A stretch of 30,065 bases of DNA, from positions 1 through 30,065 of the forward strand of contig CALVPW010000071.1 of NCBI GenBank assembly GCA_944354085.1, in the 5' to 3' direction. The notes beneath the pieces were generated by a model. The model did no database searches, was not told the DNA's origin, and worked only from the letters and a program-made list of their open reading frames with translations. Both the position numbers and the translations under genes were made by a program. This DNA comes from an uncultured Clostridia bacterium. Its GTDB lineage: Bacteria > Bacillota > Clostridia > Christensenellales > Borkfalkiaceae. Positions 8,692 to 16,374 of the stretch are shown piece after piece. Positions within the stretch are counted from its first letter, which is position 1. Each line of letters begins with the position of its first letter.

Positions 8692-9399
8692 TCAGCTGCG
8701 GAGCAGCCTGAGATATTCGGGGATCTCTTTGAGTTCCGTCCCCACCTGATACGCAAAATACGCGCCGAGAAGGCGCACCGCCCGCACGATGCCGTCCTGC
8801 GTCGCCTCTCCCTCTCCCGCGAGCGCGCGCACCGCCGCAAACGTGCTCCCGCTCGCAGGCGTGCCCTCGGGAAAACAGCCGTCGCAGAAAAACGCGCCCG
8901 TCGCAAAATCAAAGCGCATCCTGCCCGAAGGGAGCCTGCCGCACACGGGGCACGCCCCCGCCGAAACGGGATATCCCGCAAAGGCGAGCGCCTCCGTCAA
9001 AAAACGGGGCACCGCGCACGCGTCCCCCTGCGAGATGCCTTCGAGCGCGGTGACGGCGGAAACGAGCAGCCGCCCGCTCTCCATCCCCTCGAGCGCGACG
9101 GCGTCGGCGGCGGAGAGCACGAGCGCGCCCGCATAGTAGGCGGTCACGTCCTCGCGGAGCGCATAAAACCCGTCGTGCAGGGCGGCGGAGACGACGGTAT
9201 TGCGTCCGCCGCGCGCGGCGAGCACGTACTCGGCAAAACAAAAGGGCTGGGCGGCGAACCGCAGCTTCGCCCCCGCCCTGCGCACCCCTTTGAGCGCCGC
9301 GCCGATCTTGCCGCGTTCCGCCGTGAGGAGCGTTACCATCCTGTCGTATTCGCCGTAGTCCGCCGTCCTGAGGACGAGCGCGTCCGTTTTGCTCTCCAT
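8692..9399 (-). CDS. recO: DNA repair protein RecO
   Basis: Recombination mediator that, with RecR, loads RecA on SSB-coated DNA in RecF-pathway gap repair. The 235 residues begin with the typical OB-fold start (KTDALVLRTADYGEYDRMVTLL) and carry the C-terminal zinc knuckle CPVCG...FFCDGC. The length is normal. The ATG at 9399 follows GGGAGGGCGG and lies 16 bases after the small yqzL gene. The order era-yqzL-recO is the standard Firmicutes arrangement. Confidence 0.95.
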   Translation of the reverse strand: MESKTDALVLRTADYGEYDRMVTLLTAERGKIGAALKGVRRAGAKLRFAAQPFCFAEYVLAARGGRNTVVSAALHDGFYALREDVTAYYAGALVLSAADAVALEGMESGRLLVSAVTALEGISQGDACAVPRFLTEALAFAGYPVSAGACPVCGRLPSGRMRFDFATGAFFCDGCFPEGTPASGSTFAAVRALAGEGEATQDGIVRAVRLLGAYFAYQVGTELKEIPEYLRLLRS

Positions 9400-9415
9400 G
9401 CCCGCCCTCCCGCGG

Positions 9416-9520
9416 TCATTTTTTCAGCTGCTGATACAACATGTAATAGGTGAGACTGCCCGTCTCTTCGAACAGCTCCCACGCGAGTTCCGCCGCGTCT
9501 TTTTCGTCCTTTTCCCGCAT
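9416..9520 (-). CDS. yqzL: YqzL-like small protein
   Basis: A 34-residue open frame starting MREKDEKDAAELAWELFEET and ending YYMLYQQLKK. It has a good ribosome binding site (GGAGGGAGAT before ATG). It sits exactly between era and recO, where B. subtilis has the tiny gene yqzL, and it shares the pattern W-x-x-F-x-x-T-G-x-x-x-x-Y-x-L of that family. The function of YqzL is not known. The gene is easily missed because of its length. Confidence 0.8.
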   Translation of the reverse strand: MREKDEKDAAELAWELFEETGSLTYYMLYQQLKK

Positions 9521-9559
9521 ATCTCCCTCCGAAAAGAGTATGCGGAGGGTGGACGCGGG

Positions 9560-10447
9560 TTATACCTCTTCGCCGTAGCCGAACTCTTTGAGATAGCGCG
9601 CGCTGTCCCGCCAGTCCTCGCGCACCTTGACATATACGGTGAGGAACACCTTCCCGCCCAAAAACTTTTCCATGTCCTTGCGGGCGAAGGAGGCGACCTC
9701 TTTGAGCGCTTTGCCCTGCCTGCCGATGAGGATGGCTTTGTGGTTGGGCTTTTCGCAGACGATATCGAGATCGATCTCCCACACGCCGTCCTCCCGCTTT
9801 TGGAACTTGTTCGTGACGATCGCCACGCCGTGCGGGATCTCCTCCTCGTATTTGAGCAGGATCTTCTCGCGCAAGAGCTCCGCGCACATGAATTTTTCGC
9901 TGCGGTCGGAGACGACGTCCTCGCCGAACACGGGCCCGCCCTCGGGCAGCATGGCGGCGACGCCTTCCTCGAGTTTTTTGAGATTTTGCCCCTTGCGCGC
10001 GGACACGGGGTACACGTCCGCCGTCACGCCCGCCTCAAAGAGCGCCTTCACGTCGGCGGGGATGTTCTCCTTGGGCATGATGTCGATCTTGGTATAGGCG
10101 ATGCACATGGGCACGCCGAGCGCGGCGTAGCTCTTGATGAGGGCGATATCGTCCTCTTTGAGCCCCGCGTGCCCGTCGTGCACGAACAGGATGGCGTCGA
10201 CGTCGCGCGCGGTATCCCGCGTGGTCTTCATCATCACGTCGGAAAGCGCGTTGCGGTGACGGTAGATGCCGGGCGTATCCACGAACACGATCTGGTGCGC
10301 CTCCCGCGTGAGCACGCCCATGATGCGGTCGCGCGTGGTCTGCGGTTTGGGCGAGACGATGGCGATCTTCTCCCCCACGAGCACGTTGACGAGCGTCGAT
10401 TTGCCCGCGTTGGCTTTGCCGATGACGGCGACGGTGCCGCTTTTCAT
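9560..10447 (-). CDS. era: GTPase Era
   Basis: Ribosome-associated GTPase needed for 16S rRNA maturation and 30S assembly. The 295 residues include the G1 motif GKANAGKS, a TT switch I (PQTTRDR), G3 DTPG and a G4 of TKID instead of the usual NKxD. A C-terminal KH domain follows (GRQGKALKEVASFARKDMEKFLGGKVFL, then VKVREDWRDS) that binds the 3' end of 16S rRNA. The start is the ATG at 10447, behind GGAGAGAG, which overlaps the ybeY stop as ATGA. Longer upstream readings of the frame belong to ybeY DNA. The cdd and dgkA genes that sit between ybeY and era in Bacillus are absent. Confidence 0.97.
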   Translation of the reverse strand: MKSGTVAVIGKANAGKSTLVNVLVGEKIAIVSPKPQTTRDRIMGVLTREAHQIVFVDTPGIYRHRNALSDVMMKTTRDTARDVDAILFVHDGHAGLKEDDIALIKSYAALGVPMCIAYTKIDIMPKENIPADVKALFEAGVTADVYPVSARKGQNLKKLEEGVAAMLPEGGPVFGEDVVSDRSEKFMCAELLREKILLKYEEEIPHGVAIVTNKFQKREDGVWEIDLDIVCEKPNHKAILIGRQGKALKEVASFARKDMEKFLGGKVFLTVYVKVREDWRDSARYLKEFGYGEEV

Positions 10448-10920
10448 ACCTCTCTCTCCAATTGCAGCTTTTGCATGATCTCTTCCTCTTTGGCGCGCAT
10501 CTCGCGCTTTTCCTCCTCCGTCTCGTGATCGTATCCCAAACAATGCAGCACGCCGTGCGCGGCGAGATACCAAAGCTCCCGCTCAAAGCTATGTCCGTAT
10601 TCCTCCGCCTGCGCGCGGGCGCGCTTTTCGCAGATAACGACGCTGCCCAAAAACACCGTGTTCTCCCCCAAGCTCGGGTCGACGCAGTCGGCGTGCTCTT
10701 TGGCGAGGACGGGCTTGCCTTTGATGCCCTCCATCGAAGGGAAGCTCAATACGTCCGTCACGCGGTCCACGCCCCGTTCGCGGGCGTTGAGCGCGCGGAT
10801 CTCCTCCTCGGAGACCAGCCAGATCTCCGCGTACAGATCGTCCCCCTGCCATACGCCTTCGAGCGCGGCGGCGAACGCTTTGAGCCCCGCTTGGGGCAGA
10901 TCGCTGTCAAATCCGATCAT
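10444..10920 (-). CDS. ybeY: Endoribonuclease YbeY
   Basis: Zinc-dependent single-strand endoribonuclease involved in 16S rRNA 3' processing and ribosome quality control. The 158-residue protein has the metal-binding motif HGVLHCLGYDH, with its three histidines, near the C-terminus, and the family sequence LNARERGVDRVTDVLSFP in the middle. The ATG at 10920 lies four bases after the pgpH-like stop codon and has only a weak AGGA site, so it probably depends on coupling. It overlaps era by 4 bases. Confidence 0.96.
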   Translation of the reverse strand: MIGFDSDLPQAGLKAFAAALEGVWQGDDLYAEIWLVSEEEIRALNARERGVDRVTDVLSFPSMEGIKGKPVLAKEHADCVDPSLGENTVFLGSVVICEKRARAQAEEYGHSFERELWYLAAHGVLHCLGYDHETEEEKREMRAKEEEIMQKLQLEREV

Positions 10921-10924
10921 AGTC

Positions 10925-12412
10925 TCATTCCTTTTTTTCGGGTTCCTGCACCGCCTGACGGGCGCGGTTGAAGCGGATGGCGGGATATTGCACGCGGTGA
11001 TGGTGCACGCCCGAGAGCGCTTCGACGAGCGTCTGCTTGATGACGGTGAGTTCGCGGATGGTGATATCGCACCGGTCGAACTGATCGAGGTCCATGCGCT
11101 CTTCGATGATGGAGCGCACCACTTTTTCCACACTGGCGGGCGAACGGTCGCCGAGCGCACGCGTCGCCGCCTCCGAAGCGTCGGCGATCATCACGATCGC
11201 GGCGATCTTGCTCTGCGGCGTGGGCCCGAGATAGGAGTAATCGGCGATGTTCACGTCCCCGCCCGAGAGCTTCATCGCCTTGTTGTAAAAGAATTTGATG
11301 GGCAGCGTCCCGTGGTGTTCGCGGGCGACGTCGGCGATGATCTTGGGGAAGCGCGCCGCGGTCAGGAGCTCGTATCCGTCCTTGGCGTGCGAGCGGATGA
11401 TATCGGCGGAAAGCTCGGGCATGAGTTCGTCGTGTACGTTGTAATCCGTCTGATTTTCGGTAAAGCAGTCGGGCTGCTTTAATTTTCCCACGTCGTGATA
11501 GTACGCCGCGGCGCGGGCGAGCTCGGCGTTCTCGCCGATGGCGACGGCGCACGTTTCGGAAAGCTGCGCCACGATGAGCGAATGGTTGAACGTCCCCGGC
11601 GCCTCCTGTTTGAGCCGCACGAGAAGGGGCGCGTTGGTGCTCGTGAGCTCGCGCAGGCGGAACACCGTCAGGCGGTTGAAGAGCCCCTCGAACACGGGCA
11701 TGAGCGCGAGCGCGAGCGCCGCCGAAACGAGGCAGCCCATGATGCTGTACCCGAGCGACGCCACGAAGGCGATCCAATCGTTATAGATGACGGTGACTTG
11801 CAGCAGCGTCACGATGATGACGGTGGGGATGGCGACGATGCACCCCGTGAGCAGCAGACCGCCGCGCGTCTTGTTCTTCCCCACCGCAAAGATGGCGAAC
11901 GTCCCGCACACGAAGTGCAGCATGAGCGAATAATACACCTGCGTCGTCGCCCCGTCCGAAGCGAAATTGTTGGTGTACGTATCGATGACGAACATGAGGA
12001 TGGAGAAAATGAAGTTGAGCATGATCGCCTGGCGGCGGTTGAAGATGAACACGCACAAAAGCGCCAAAAGCGCGCTCGGGCGGGCGTAGATATTGACGAA
12101 CCTGCCAAAGACATACGCCGCGATCACGCACACCGTGAACAGCGAAAAGACGAGCACGACGTTGCTCGTTTTGGCGAGGAACGCCTTGTCCTCGAAATAA
12201 TAGTAATAGTAAATGATGAAGCACAGCAGCAGCGTGCAGACGCACAACGTCAGGATCCCCGCAAAGTTATCGGCGAAGTACTTCGTCCAGCCGTGCGGAT
12301 CGTTGATGACGATCATGAGAAAGATGACGACGAGCAGCACCACATAGCACGCCGCAAAGACGAAGGCGCTCCCCACCAGCCGTGAATTTTTGACTTCACC
12401 CGCGTTTCTCAT
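10925..12412 (-). CDS. PgpH-like 7TM HD-domain phosphodiesterase, sensor domain missing
   Basis: Membrane HD-superfamily enzyme of the PgpH/YqfF family, which in Firmicutes hydrolyses cyclic di-AMP. Hydrophobic segments fill residues about 12-245, followed by a cytosolic HD domain with H277 (TFNHSL), the HD pair at 306-307 (YYHDVGK), a conserved REHHGT and late ADASEAATR. At 495 residues it is about 200 shorter than B. subtilis PgpH. The first two membrane segments are joined by only about 15 residues, so the large extracellular 7TMR-HDED domain is missing. Its ATG overlaps the phoH stop as ATGA. Position and catalytic residues support the family; activity on c-di-AMP is inferred. Confidence 0.93.
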   Translation of the reverse strand: MRNAGEVKNSRLVGSAFVFAACYVVLLVVIFLMIVINDPHGWTKYFADNFAGILTLCVCTLLLCFIIYYYYYFEDKAFLAKTSNVVLVFSLFTVCVIAAYVFGRFVNIYARPSALLALLCVFIFNRRQAIMLNFIFSILMFVIDTYTNNFASDGATTQVYYSLMLHFVCGTFAIFAVGKNKTRGGLLLTGCIVAIPTVIIVTLLQVTVIYNDWIAFVASLGYSIMGCLVSAALALALMPVFEGLFNRLTVFRLRELTSTNAPLLVRLKQEAPGTFNHSLIVAQLSETCAVAIGENAELARAAAYYHDVGKLKQPDCFTENQTDYNVHDELMPELSADIIRSHAKDGYELLTAARFPKIIADVAREHHGTLPIKFFYNKAMKLSGGDVNIADYSYLGPTPQSKIAAIVMIADASEAATRALGDRSPASVEKVVRSIIEERMDLDQFDRCDITIRELTVIKQTLVEALSGVHHHRVQYPAIRFNRARQAVQEPEKKE

Positions 12413-13329
12413 CGCTTTTCTCCCTTTGATTTGCGTTGCTCGTCCCGTTCGTACGCGCGCACGATGCGCATGACGAGCGGATGGCGCACCACGTCGCGCT
12501 CGGTGAGCTCGACGACGGCGATATCCTCCACGCCTTTGAGCACGCCGACGGCGTGTTTGAGCCCGCTCGATTTGCCGTCAGGAAGGTCGGTCTGCGTGAG
12601 ATCGCCCGTGACGACCATCTTGCTCCCCTCGCCGAGGCGGGTGAGGAACATCTTCATCTGTTCGCGGGTGGCGTTCTGCGCCTCGTCCAAAATGACGAAC
12701 GCGCCCGTCAGCGTCCTGCCGCGCATGTAGGCGAGCGGCGCCACCTCGATGACGCCCTTTTCCATGAGCTTGGCGTACGTTTCCAGCCCGAAGAGCTCTT
12801 GCAGCGCGTCGTACAGCGGGCGCAGGTAGGGATCGACTTTGGTCTGCAGATCGCCCGGCAGAAAGCCGAGTTTTTCCCCCGCCTCCACCGCGGGACGGGT
12901 GAGGATGATCTTTTCCACTTCCTTCGCCTTGTACGCCGCCACGGCGAGCGACACGGCAAGATACGTTTTGCCCGTGCCCGCGGGACCCGTCCCGAACGTG
13001 ACGGTATTGCCGCGGATGGCGGCGACGTACTTTTGCTGCCCCACCGTTTTGCATTTGACGGGCTTCCCGCGCGAAGTGAAGGCGACCACGTCCTTCAAAA
13101 CGCCGCCGATATCCTCGCCGCTGCCCTCACGCGCGAGTGCGATGCAATACAGAAGGCTGCTTTTATCGATGAGCTCGCCCGCGTCGACGACGGAGAGCAG
13201 GTTCTCGATGACCTTGCCGCCCACTTCCGCCTCGTCGCCCGTGAGCACGATCTTGGTGCCGTCGATGCGCGTCATGAGCGAGAGCTCGCGCGCGATGGTC
13301 GTGAGATTTTCGTCGAGGACGCCGAGCAC
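12409..13329 (-). CDS. phoH: PhoH-like ATPase; true start probably upstream at 13380
   Basis: PhoH-family P-loop protein, a putative RNA-associated ATPase/helicase. Walker A is GPAGTGKT and Walker B is FVILDEAQN; TRPAVEAGEKLGFLPGD is a strong family signature. The coordinates use the first standard start, a GTG at 13329. That GTG has no ribosome binding site and lies inside the conserved N-terminal domain. The same frame continues up to an ACG at 13380 (TEKIVTIDAVTLDR) placed four bases after AGGAGGG, where the family normally begins, so translation probably begins there (323 residues). The gene lies directly behind yqfD, and its stop overlaps the next gene. Confidence 0.95.
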   Translation of the reverse strand: MLGVLDENLTTIARELSLMTRIDGTKIVLTGDEAEVGGKVIENLLSVVDAGELIDKSSLLYCIALAREGSGEDIGGVLKDVVAFTSRGKPVKCKTVGQQKYVAAIRGNTVTFGTGPAGTGKTYLAVSLAVAAYKAKEVEKIILTRPAVEAGEKLGFLPGDLQTKVDPYLRPLYDALQELFGLETYAKLMEKGVIEVAPLAYMRGRTLTGAFVILDEAQNATREQMKMFLTRLGEGSKMVVTGDLTQTDLPDGKSSGLKHAVGVLKGVEDIAVVELTERDVVRHPLVMRIVRAYERDEQRKSKGEKR

Positions 13330-13389
13330 CCGCTGGAGCCTGTCCAGCGTGACGGCGTCGATGGTAACGATCTTTTCCGTACTTCCCTC

Positions 13390-14220
13390 CTATCCGAGGT
13401 TGCGCGCAGCCACCGTGCGGGCGATGCCCGTCACGCGCCAGCCTTCCCCGATCTTTTGTACCTGCATTTCCCCGATCTCGCCATGGTCGAGATACGCCTG
13501 CGCCCGCGCCTGTTCGGCGCTGCCCGCATATACCGCGTCCACACGGTAGGCGATCTGCGCACAGGCGATGACGGGCGCGCCCGCGCCGTCGACGAGCACA
13601 TCCCCCGCGGCGACTTCGTCGCCTGCGGCGGCGCACGCTCTGCCCTGCACCACCACGAGCCGCTCGAGCGTTCCGCTCACGGGAGCCTTGAAGTCCCCGC
13701 CCACGGGCGGGAGGGCTTCGTCCTCCGTCTCCACCCGCACGGTGAGCACGCCGCCCGCATGCGAGAGCGAACAAAAGCTCACGCGCGGAAGGGCGAGGAT
13801 ATGCGACGCGACCGCCGCCTCGTCGGGCACGGGCGAGAAAAACCGCGTGCCTGCCGCGGCAAGGGCGGCGCGCACTTCCGCCTCGTAACAGGCGCCGCTG
13901 CCGCGGACGCTGACTTTGAGCACCCGCCCCTCGCAAAACAGGACGAGCGCGAGCGCGAGGAGCAGCCCCGCAAGAAGCCCCGCTCTGCGGACGAGCCCCG
14001 CGGCGAGCCGTTCCGCGCCGAATCTTCGGCAGTTTATGATATTATAGCATGAACCTTGCAAAATTGCAAAAACTTTTTTGCCGTGTTTGCCGTCAACGCG
14101 GATCCGCACGGTATTTTTTTGCCCGAGGCGCGCCGAAAGCACGGGCACGCCGCCGCGCGCCAGCTTTTCCACCGCCCGCTCCGCGCCCGAACCGCTGATG
14201 AGAAATTCCTTCCCGCGCAT
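13390..14220 (-). CDS. yqfD: Sporulation protein YqfD
   Basis: A 276-residue protein with an N-terminal domain, one membrane segment at about residues 77-94 and an extracytoplasmic C-terminal part with the VSGTLERLVVVQG-AAAGDEV region typical of YqfD. In Bacillus yqfC-yqfD is expressed in the mother cell under sigma-E and is needed for efficient spore formation. It is shorter than the roughly 390-400 residues usual in Bacillus. The ATG at 14220 follows GGGGGGAAAGG, 12 bases after yqfC. An internal sigma-A-like promoter lies inside its 5' third (14041-14069). Confidence 0.85.
   Translation of the reverse strand: MRGKEFLISGSGAERAVEKLARGGVPVLSARLGQKNTVRIRVDGKHGKKVFAILQGSCYNIINCRRFGAERLAAGLVRRAGLLAGLLLALALVLFCEGRVLKVSVRGSGACYEAEVRAALAAAGTRFFSPVPDEAAVASHILALPRVSFCSLSHAGGVLTVRVETEDEALPPVGGDFKAPVSGTLERLVVVQGRACAAAGDEVAAGDVLVDGAGAPVIACAQIAYRVDAVYAGSAEQARAQAYLDHGEIGEMQVQKIGEGWRVTGIARTVAARNLG
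14041..14069 (-). promoter_or_regulatory. Sigma-A-like promoter inside yqfD
   Basis: TTGCAA at 14064-14069, then 17 bases, then TATAAT at 14041-14046 preceded by TGC (extended -10). It stands in an AT-rich patch inside the GC-rich yqfD coding region and points towards phoH. It could supply the housekeeping genes phoH to recO when the upstream sporulation-type promoter is off. Confidence 0.55.
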
Positions 14221-14232
14221 CCTTTCCCCCCG

Positions 14233-14484
14233 TTACAGCCGCTCTACGCGCACGATCTCCCCGTATACGACGAGATCGCCCGCGAAATATTTGCCGAGCG
14301 AAAGCTCCCGCCCCTCCACGCGCAGCCCGCCCTGCCTGCCGCGGAGCACGACCTCTTCCTTGGAGAACCGCACGATGCGCTTGACGTTCTCGAAATACCC
14401 GCCCCCGCCGTCGGTCACGGTATAGCGCACGCGGAAAACATCCGCCGCGCCGAGGACGCGCGCGATCTCCCTGAAAAGCCCCAT
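14233..14484 (-). CDS. yqfC: Sporulation protein YqfC (YabP/YqfC family)
   Basis: An 83-residue protein of the YabP/YqfC family, recognised by the pattern GYFENVKRIVRFSKEEVVLR, then LRVEGREL, then GDLVVYGEIVRVE, and by its place next to yqfD. These small beta-rich proteins are made in the mother cell during sporulation. No usable ribosome binding site precedes the ATG at 14484; instead CATACAAT lies only 6 bases upstream, so the message may be leaderless. The frame stays open further upstream but offers no better start. Confidence 0.85.
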   Translation of the reverse strand: MGLFREIARVLGAADVFRVRYTVTDGGGGYFENVKRIVRFSKEEVVLRGRQGGLRVEGRELSLGKYFAGDLVVYGEIVRVERL

Positions 14485-14490
14485 ACCGTT

Positions 14491-14498
14491 ATTGTATG
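14491..14498 (-). promoter_or_regulatory. Candidate sigma-E-type -10 box for yqfC
   Basis: CATACAAT on the minus strand matches the sporulation sigma-E -10 consensus, and the yqfCD genes are known sigma-E targets in Bacillus. No convincing -35 element is visible at either sigma-E or sigma-A spacing, so this is tentative. Confidence 0.4.
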
Positions 14499-14541
14499 CC
14501 GTTTTTCCCTCTTTTTTGCCTTCCGCCCAAAACGCCGCACG

Positions 14542-14564
14542 AAAAAACCGCCCCGAAGGGCGGG
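14542..14564 (-). terminator. Intrinsic terminator of the ATP synthase operon
   Basis: Stem CCGCCC/GGGCGG with a TTCG tetraloop (minus strand), followed by six T. It lies 3 bases past the atpC stop and insulates the ATP synthase operon from yqfC. Confidence 0.93.
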
Positions 14565-14566
14565 AT

Positions 14567-14974
14567 CTATTTGCCGTATTTGCGTTTGACGTTGAGCCGC
14601 GCGAGCGCACGCGCAAGACGCGCCTGGGCGGCGTGATATTCTTCGAGGCTGCGCTTTTGCAGCATGGCTTCCTTTGCCTCGTCGGCGGCGCGGCGCTGCC
14701 GTTCGAGATCGATCTCCTCGGGACGGATGGCGGAATCGACGAGCACGAGCACTTCGCCGTCCTCCACCTTCATGATGCCCGAAGCGACGGCGGCGACCTC
14801 CTCCCTGCCGTCCTCCGTGCGGAACGTGAGCGTCCCTGGGATGATGGCGAGGATGGTGTTGCAGTGGTGCGCGAGCACGCCGTACGCCCCGTCCAGCGTG
14901 GGGACGACGAGCGATTCGCAGCCGCCCTCGTAAAAAGGCTTATCGGCGGCGAGCACGTGGAGCGGGAATGTCAC
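14567..14974 (-). CDS. atpC: ATP synthase epsilon subunit
   Basis: Central-stalk subunit of F1 that sits on gamma and the c ring and modulates ATP hydrolysis. The 135 residues show the N-terminal beta-sandwich (ADKPFYEGGCESLVVPTLDGAYGVLAHHCN) and a C-terminal pair of helices (EEYHAAQARLARALARLNVKRK). The ATG overlaps the atpD stop as ATGA. It is the last gene of the operon, followed at once by a terminator. Confidence 0.96.
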   Translation of the reverse strand: MTFPLHVLAADKPFYEGGCESLVVPTLDGAYGVLAHHCNTILAIIPGTLTFRTEDGREEVAAVASGIMKVEDGEVLVLVDSAIRPEEIDLERQRRAADEAKEAMLQKRSLEEYHAAQARLARALARLNVKRKYGK

Positions 14975-16374
14975 GGTGTTTCCCCCCCGATCGCCCGCGC
15001 TTTGGCGAGCACGTCGTCAAAGGTGCCCACGTTGAAGAACGCCGCCTCGGGGATATCGTCCGCTTCGCCGTCCACGATGGCGCGGAAGCCGCGCAGCGTC
15101 TCCTTTAAGGGGACGTACACGCCCTTGACGCCCGTGAACTTTTCCGCCACGTGCATGGGCTGCGACAAAAAGCGCTGGATCTTGCGCGCGCGGTATACGA
15201 CGAGGCGGTCCGCCTCGCTGAGCTCGTCGAGCCCCAGAATGGCGATGATATCCTGCAATTCGCTGTACTTTTGCAGCATCTCCTGCACGCGGCGGGCGAT
15301 GCGGTAGTGTTCCGCGCCGACGACGCTCTCTTCGAGGATGCGCGAAGAAGAGCCGAGCGGATCGACGGCGGGATAGATGCCCTGCTCCGCGATCTTGCGG
15401 CTGAGCACGGTGGTCGCGTCAAGGTGCGAGAAAGTAGTCGCGGGCGCGGGGTCCGTGAGATCGTCCGCGGGAACGTACACCGCCTGCACGCTCGTGACCG
15501 ACCCGTCGCGCGTGGAGGCGATGCGCTCTTGCAGCGCGCCCATCTCCTGCGCAAGGGTGGGCTGATAGCCGACCGCCGAAGGCATGCGTCCGAGCAGGGT
15601 GGAGACTTCGCTGCCCGCCTGCACGAAACGAAAGATATTGTCGATGAAAAGCAATACGTCCTTGTGCTCGCGGTCGCGGAAGTACTCCGCCATCGTGAGC
15701 CCCGTGAGCGCGACGCGCATACGCACGCCGGGCGCCTCGTTCATCTGCCCGAAGACGAGCGCCGTTTTGTCGATGACGCCGCTCTCGCGCATCTCGCGCC
15801 AAAGGTCGTTCCCCTCGCGCGAGCGCTCGCCCACGCCCGTAAAGATGGAATAGCCGCCGTGTTCGGTGGCGACGTTGTGGATGAGTTCCTGGATGAGCAC
15901 CGTTTTGCCCACGCCCGCGCCGCCGAACAGCCCGATCTTGCCGCCCTTGGCGTAGGGCTCCAACAGGTCGATGACCTTGATGCCCGTTTCGAGCACCTCG
16001 ATGGCGGGCGACTGGTCCTCGAAGGGAGGCGCTTTGCGGTGGATCGCCCAGCGCTCGTCGGACGCGGGCGCCTCGCCCCCGTCGATGGGCTCGCCGAGGA
16101 CGTTGAACATGCGCCCCAGCGTGCATGCGCCGACGGGCACTTCGATGCCGTGCCCGAGCGCCTCCGCCTCCATGCCGCGGGCAAGCCCTTCGCTCCCCGA
16201 GAGCATGATGCAGCGCACCGTGTTCGCCCCTTCGTGACGGGCGACTTCCATCACCCGCCGTTTCCCCTGTACGGTCACGACGAGCTCGTCGTTGATCTTG
16301 GGCAGGCGGCCGTCCGCAAACGTGACGTCTACGACGGAACCGAGCACCTGCGTGATAATACCGACCGAAGTCAT
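14971..16374 (-). CDS. atpD: ATP synthase beta subunit (catalytic)
   Basis: Catalytic subunit of F1. The 467 residues include the P-loop GGAGVGKT at 151-158, the catalytic GERSREGNDL segment, IDNIFRFVQAGSEVS, and the DELSEAD form of the DELSEED lever that contacts gamma. Length and motifs are normal. ATGA overlaps join it to gamma upstream and epsilon downstream, which fits translational coupling. Confidence 0.98.
   Translation of the reverse strand: MTSVGIITQVLGSVVDVTFADGRLPKINDELVVTVQGKRRVMEVARHEGANTVRCIMLSGSEGLARGMEAEALGHGIEVPVGACTLGRMFNVLGEPIDGGEAPASDERWAIHRKAPPFEDQSPAIEVLETGIKVIDLLEPYAKGGKIGLFGGAGVGKTVLIQELIHNVATEHGGYSIFTGVGERSREGNDLWREMRESGVIDKTALVFGQMNEAPGVRMRVALTGLTMAEYFRDREHKDVLLFIDNIFRFVQAGSEVSTLLGRMPSAVGYQPTLAQEMGALQERIASTRDGSVTSVQAVYVPADDLTDPAPATTFSHLDATTVLSRKIAEQGIYPAVDPLGSSSRILEESVVGAEHYRIARRVQEMLQKYSELQDIIAILGLDELSEADRLVVYRARKIQRFLSQPMHVAEKFTGVKGVYVPLKETLRGFRAIVDGEADDIPEAAFFNVGTFDDVLAKARAIGGETP

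Noticed and set aside
12436..14052. A 538-codon plus-strand open frame opposite phoH/yqfD
   Set aside because: Antisense to conserved genes, with low-complexity Arg/His/Ala content.
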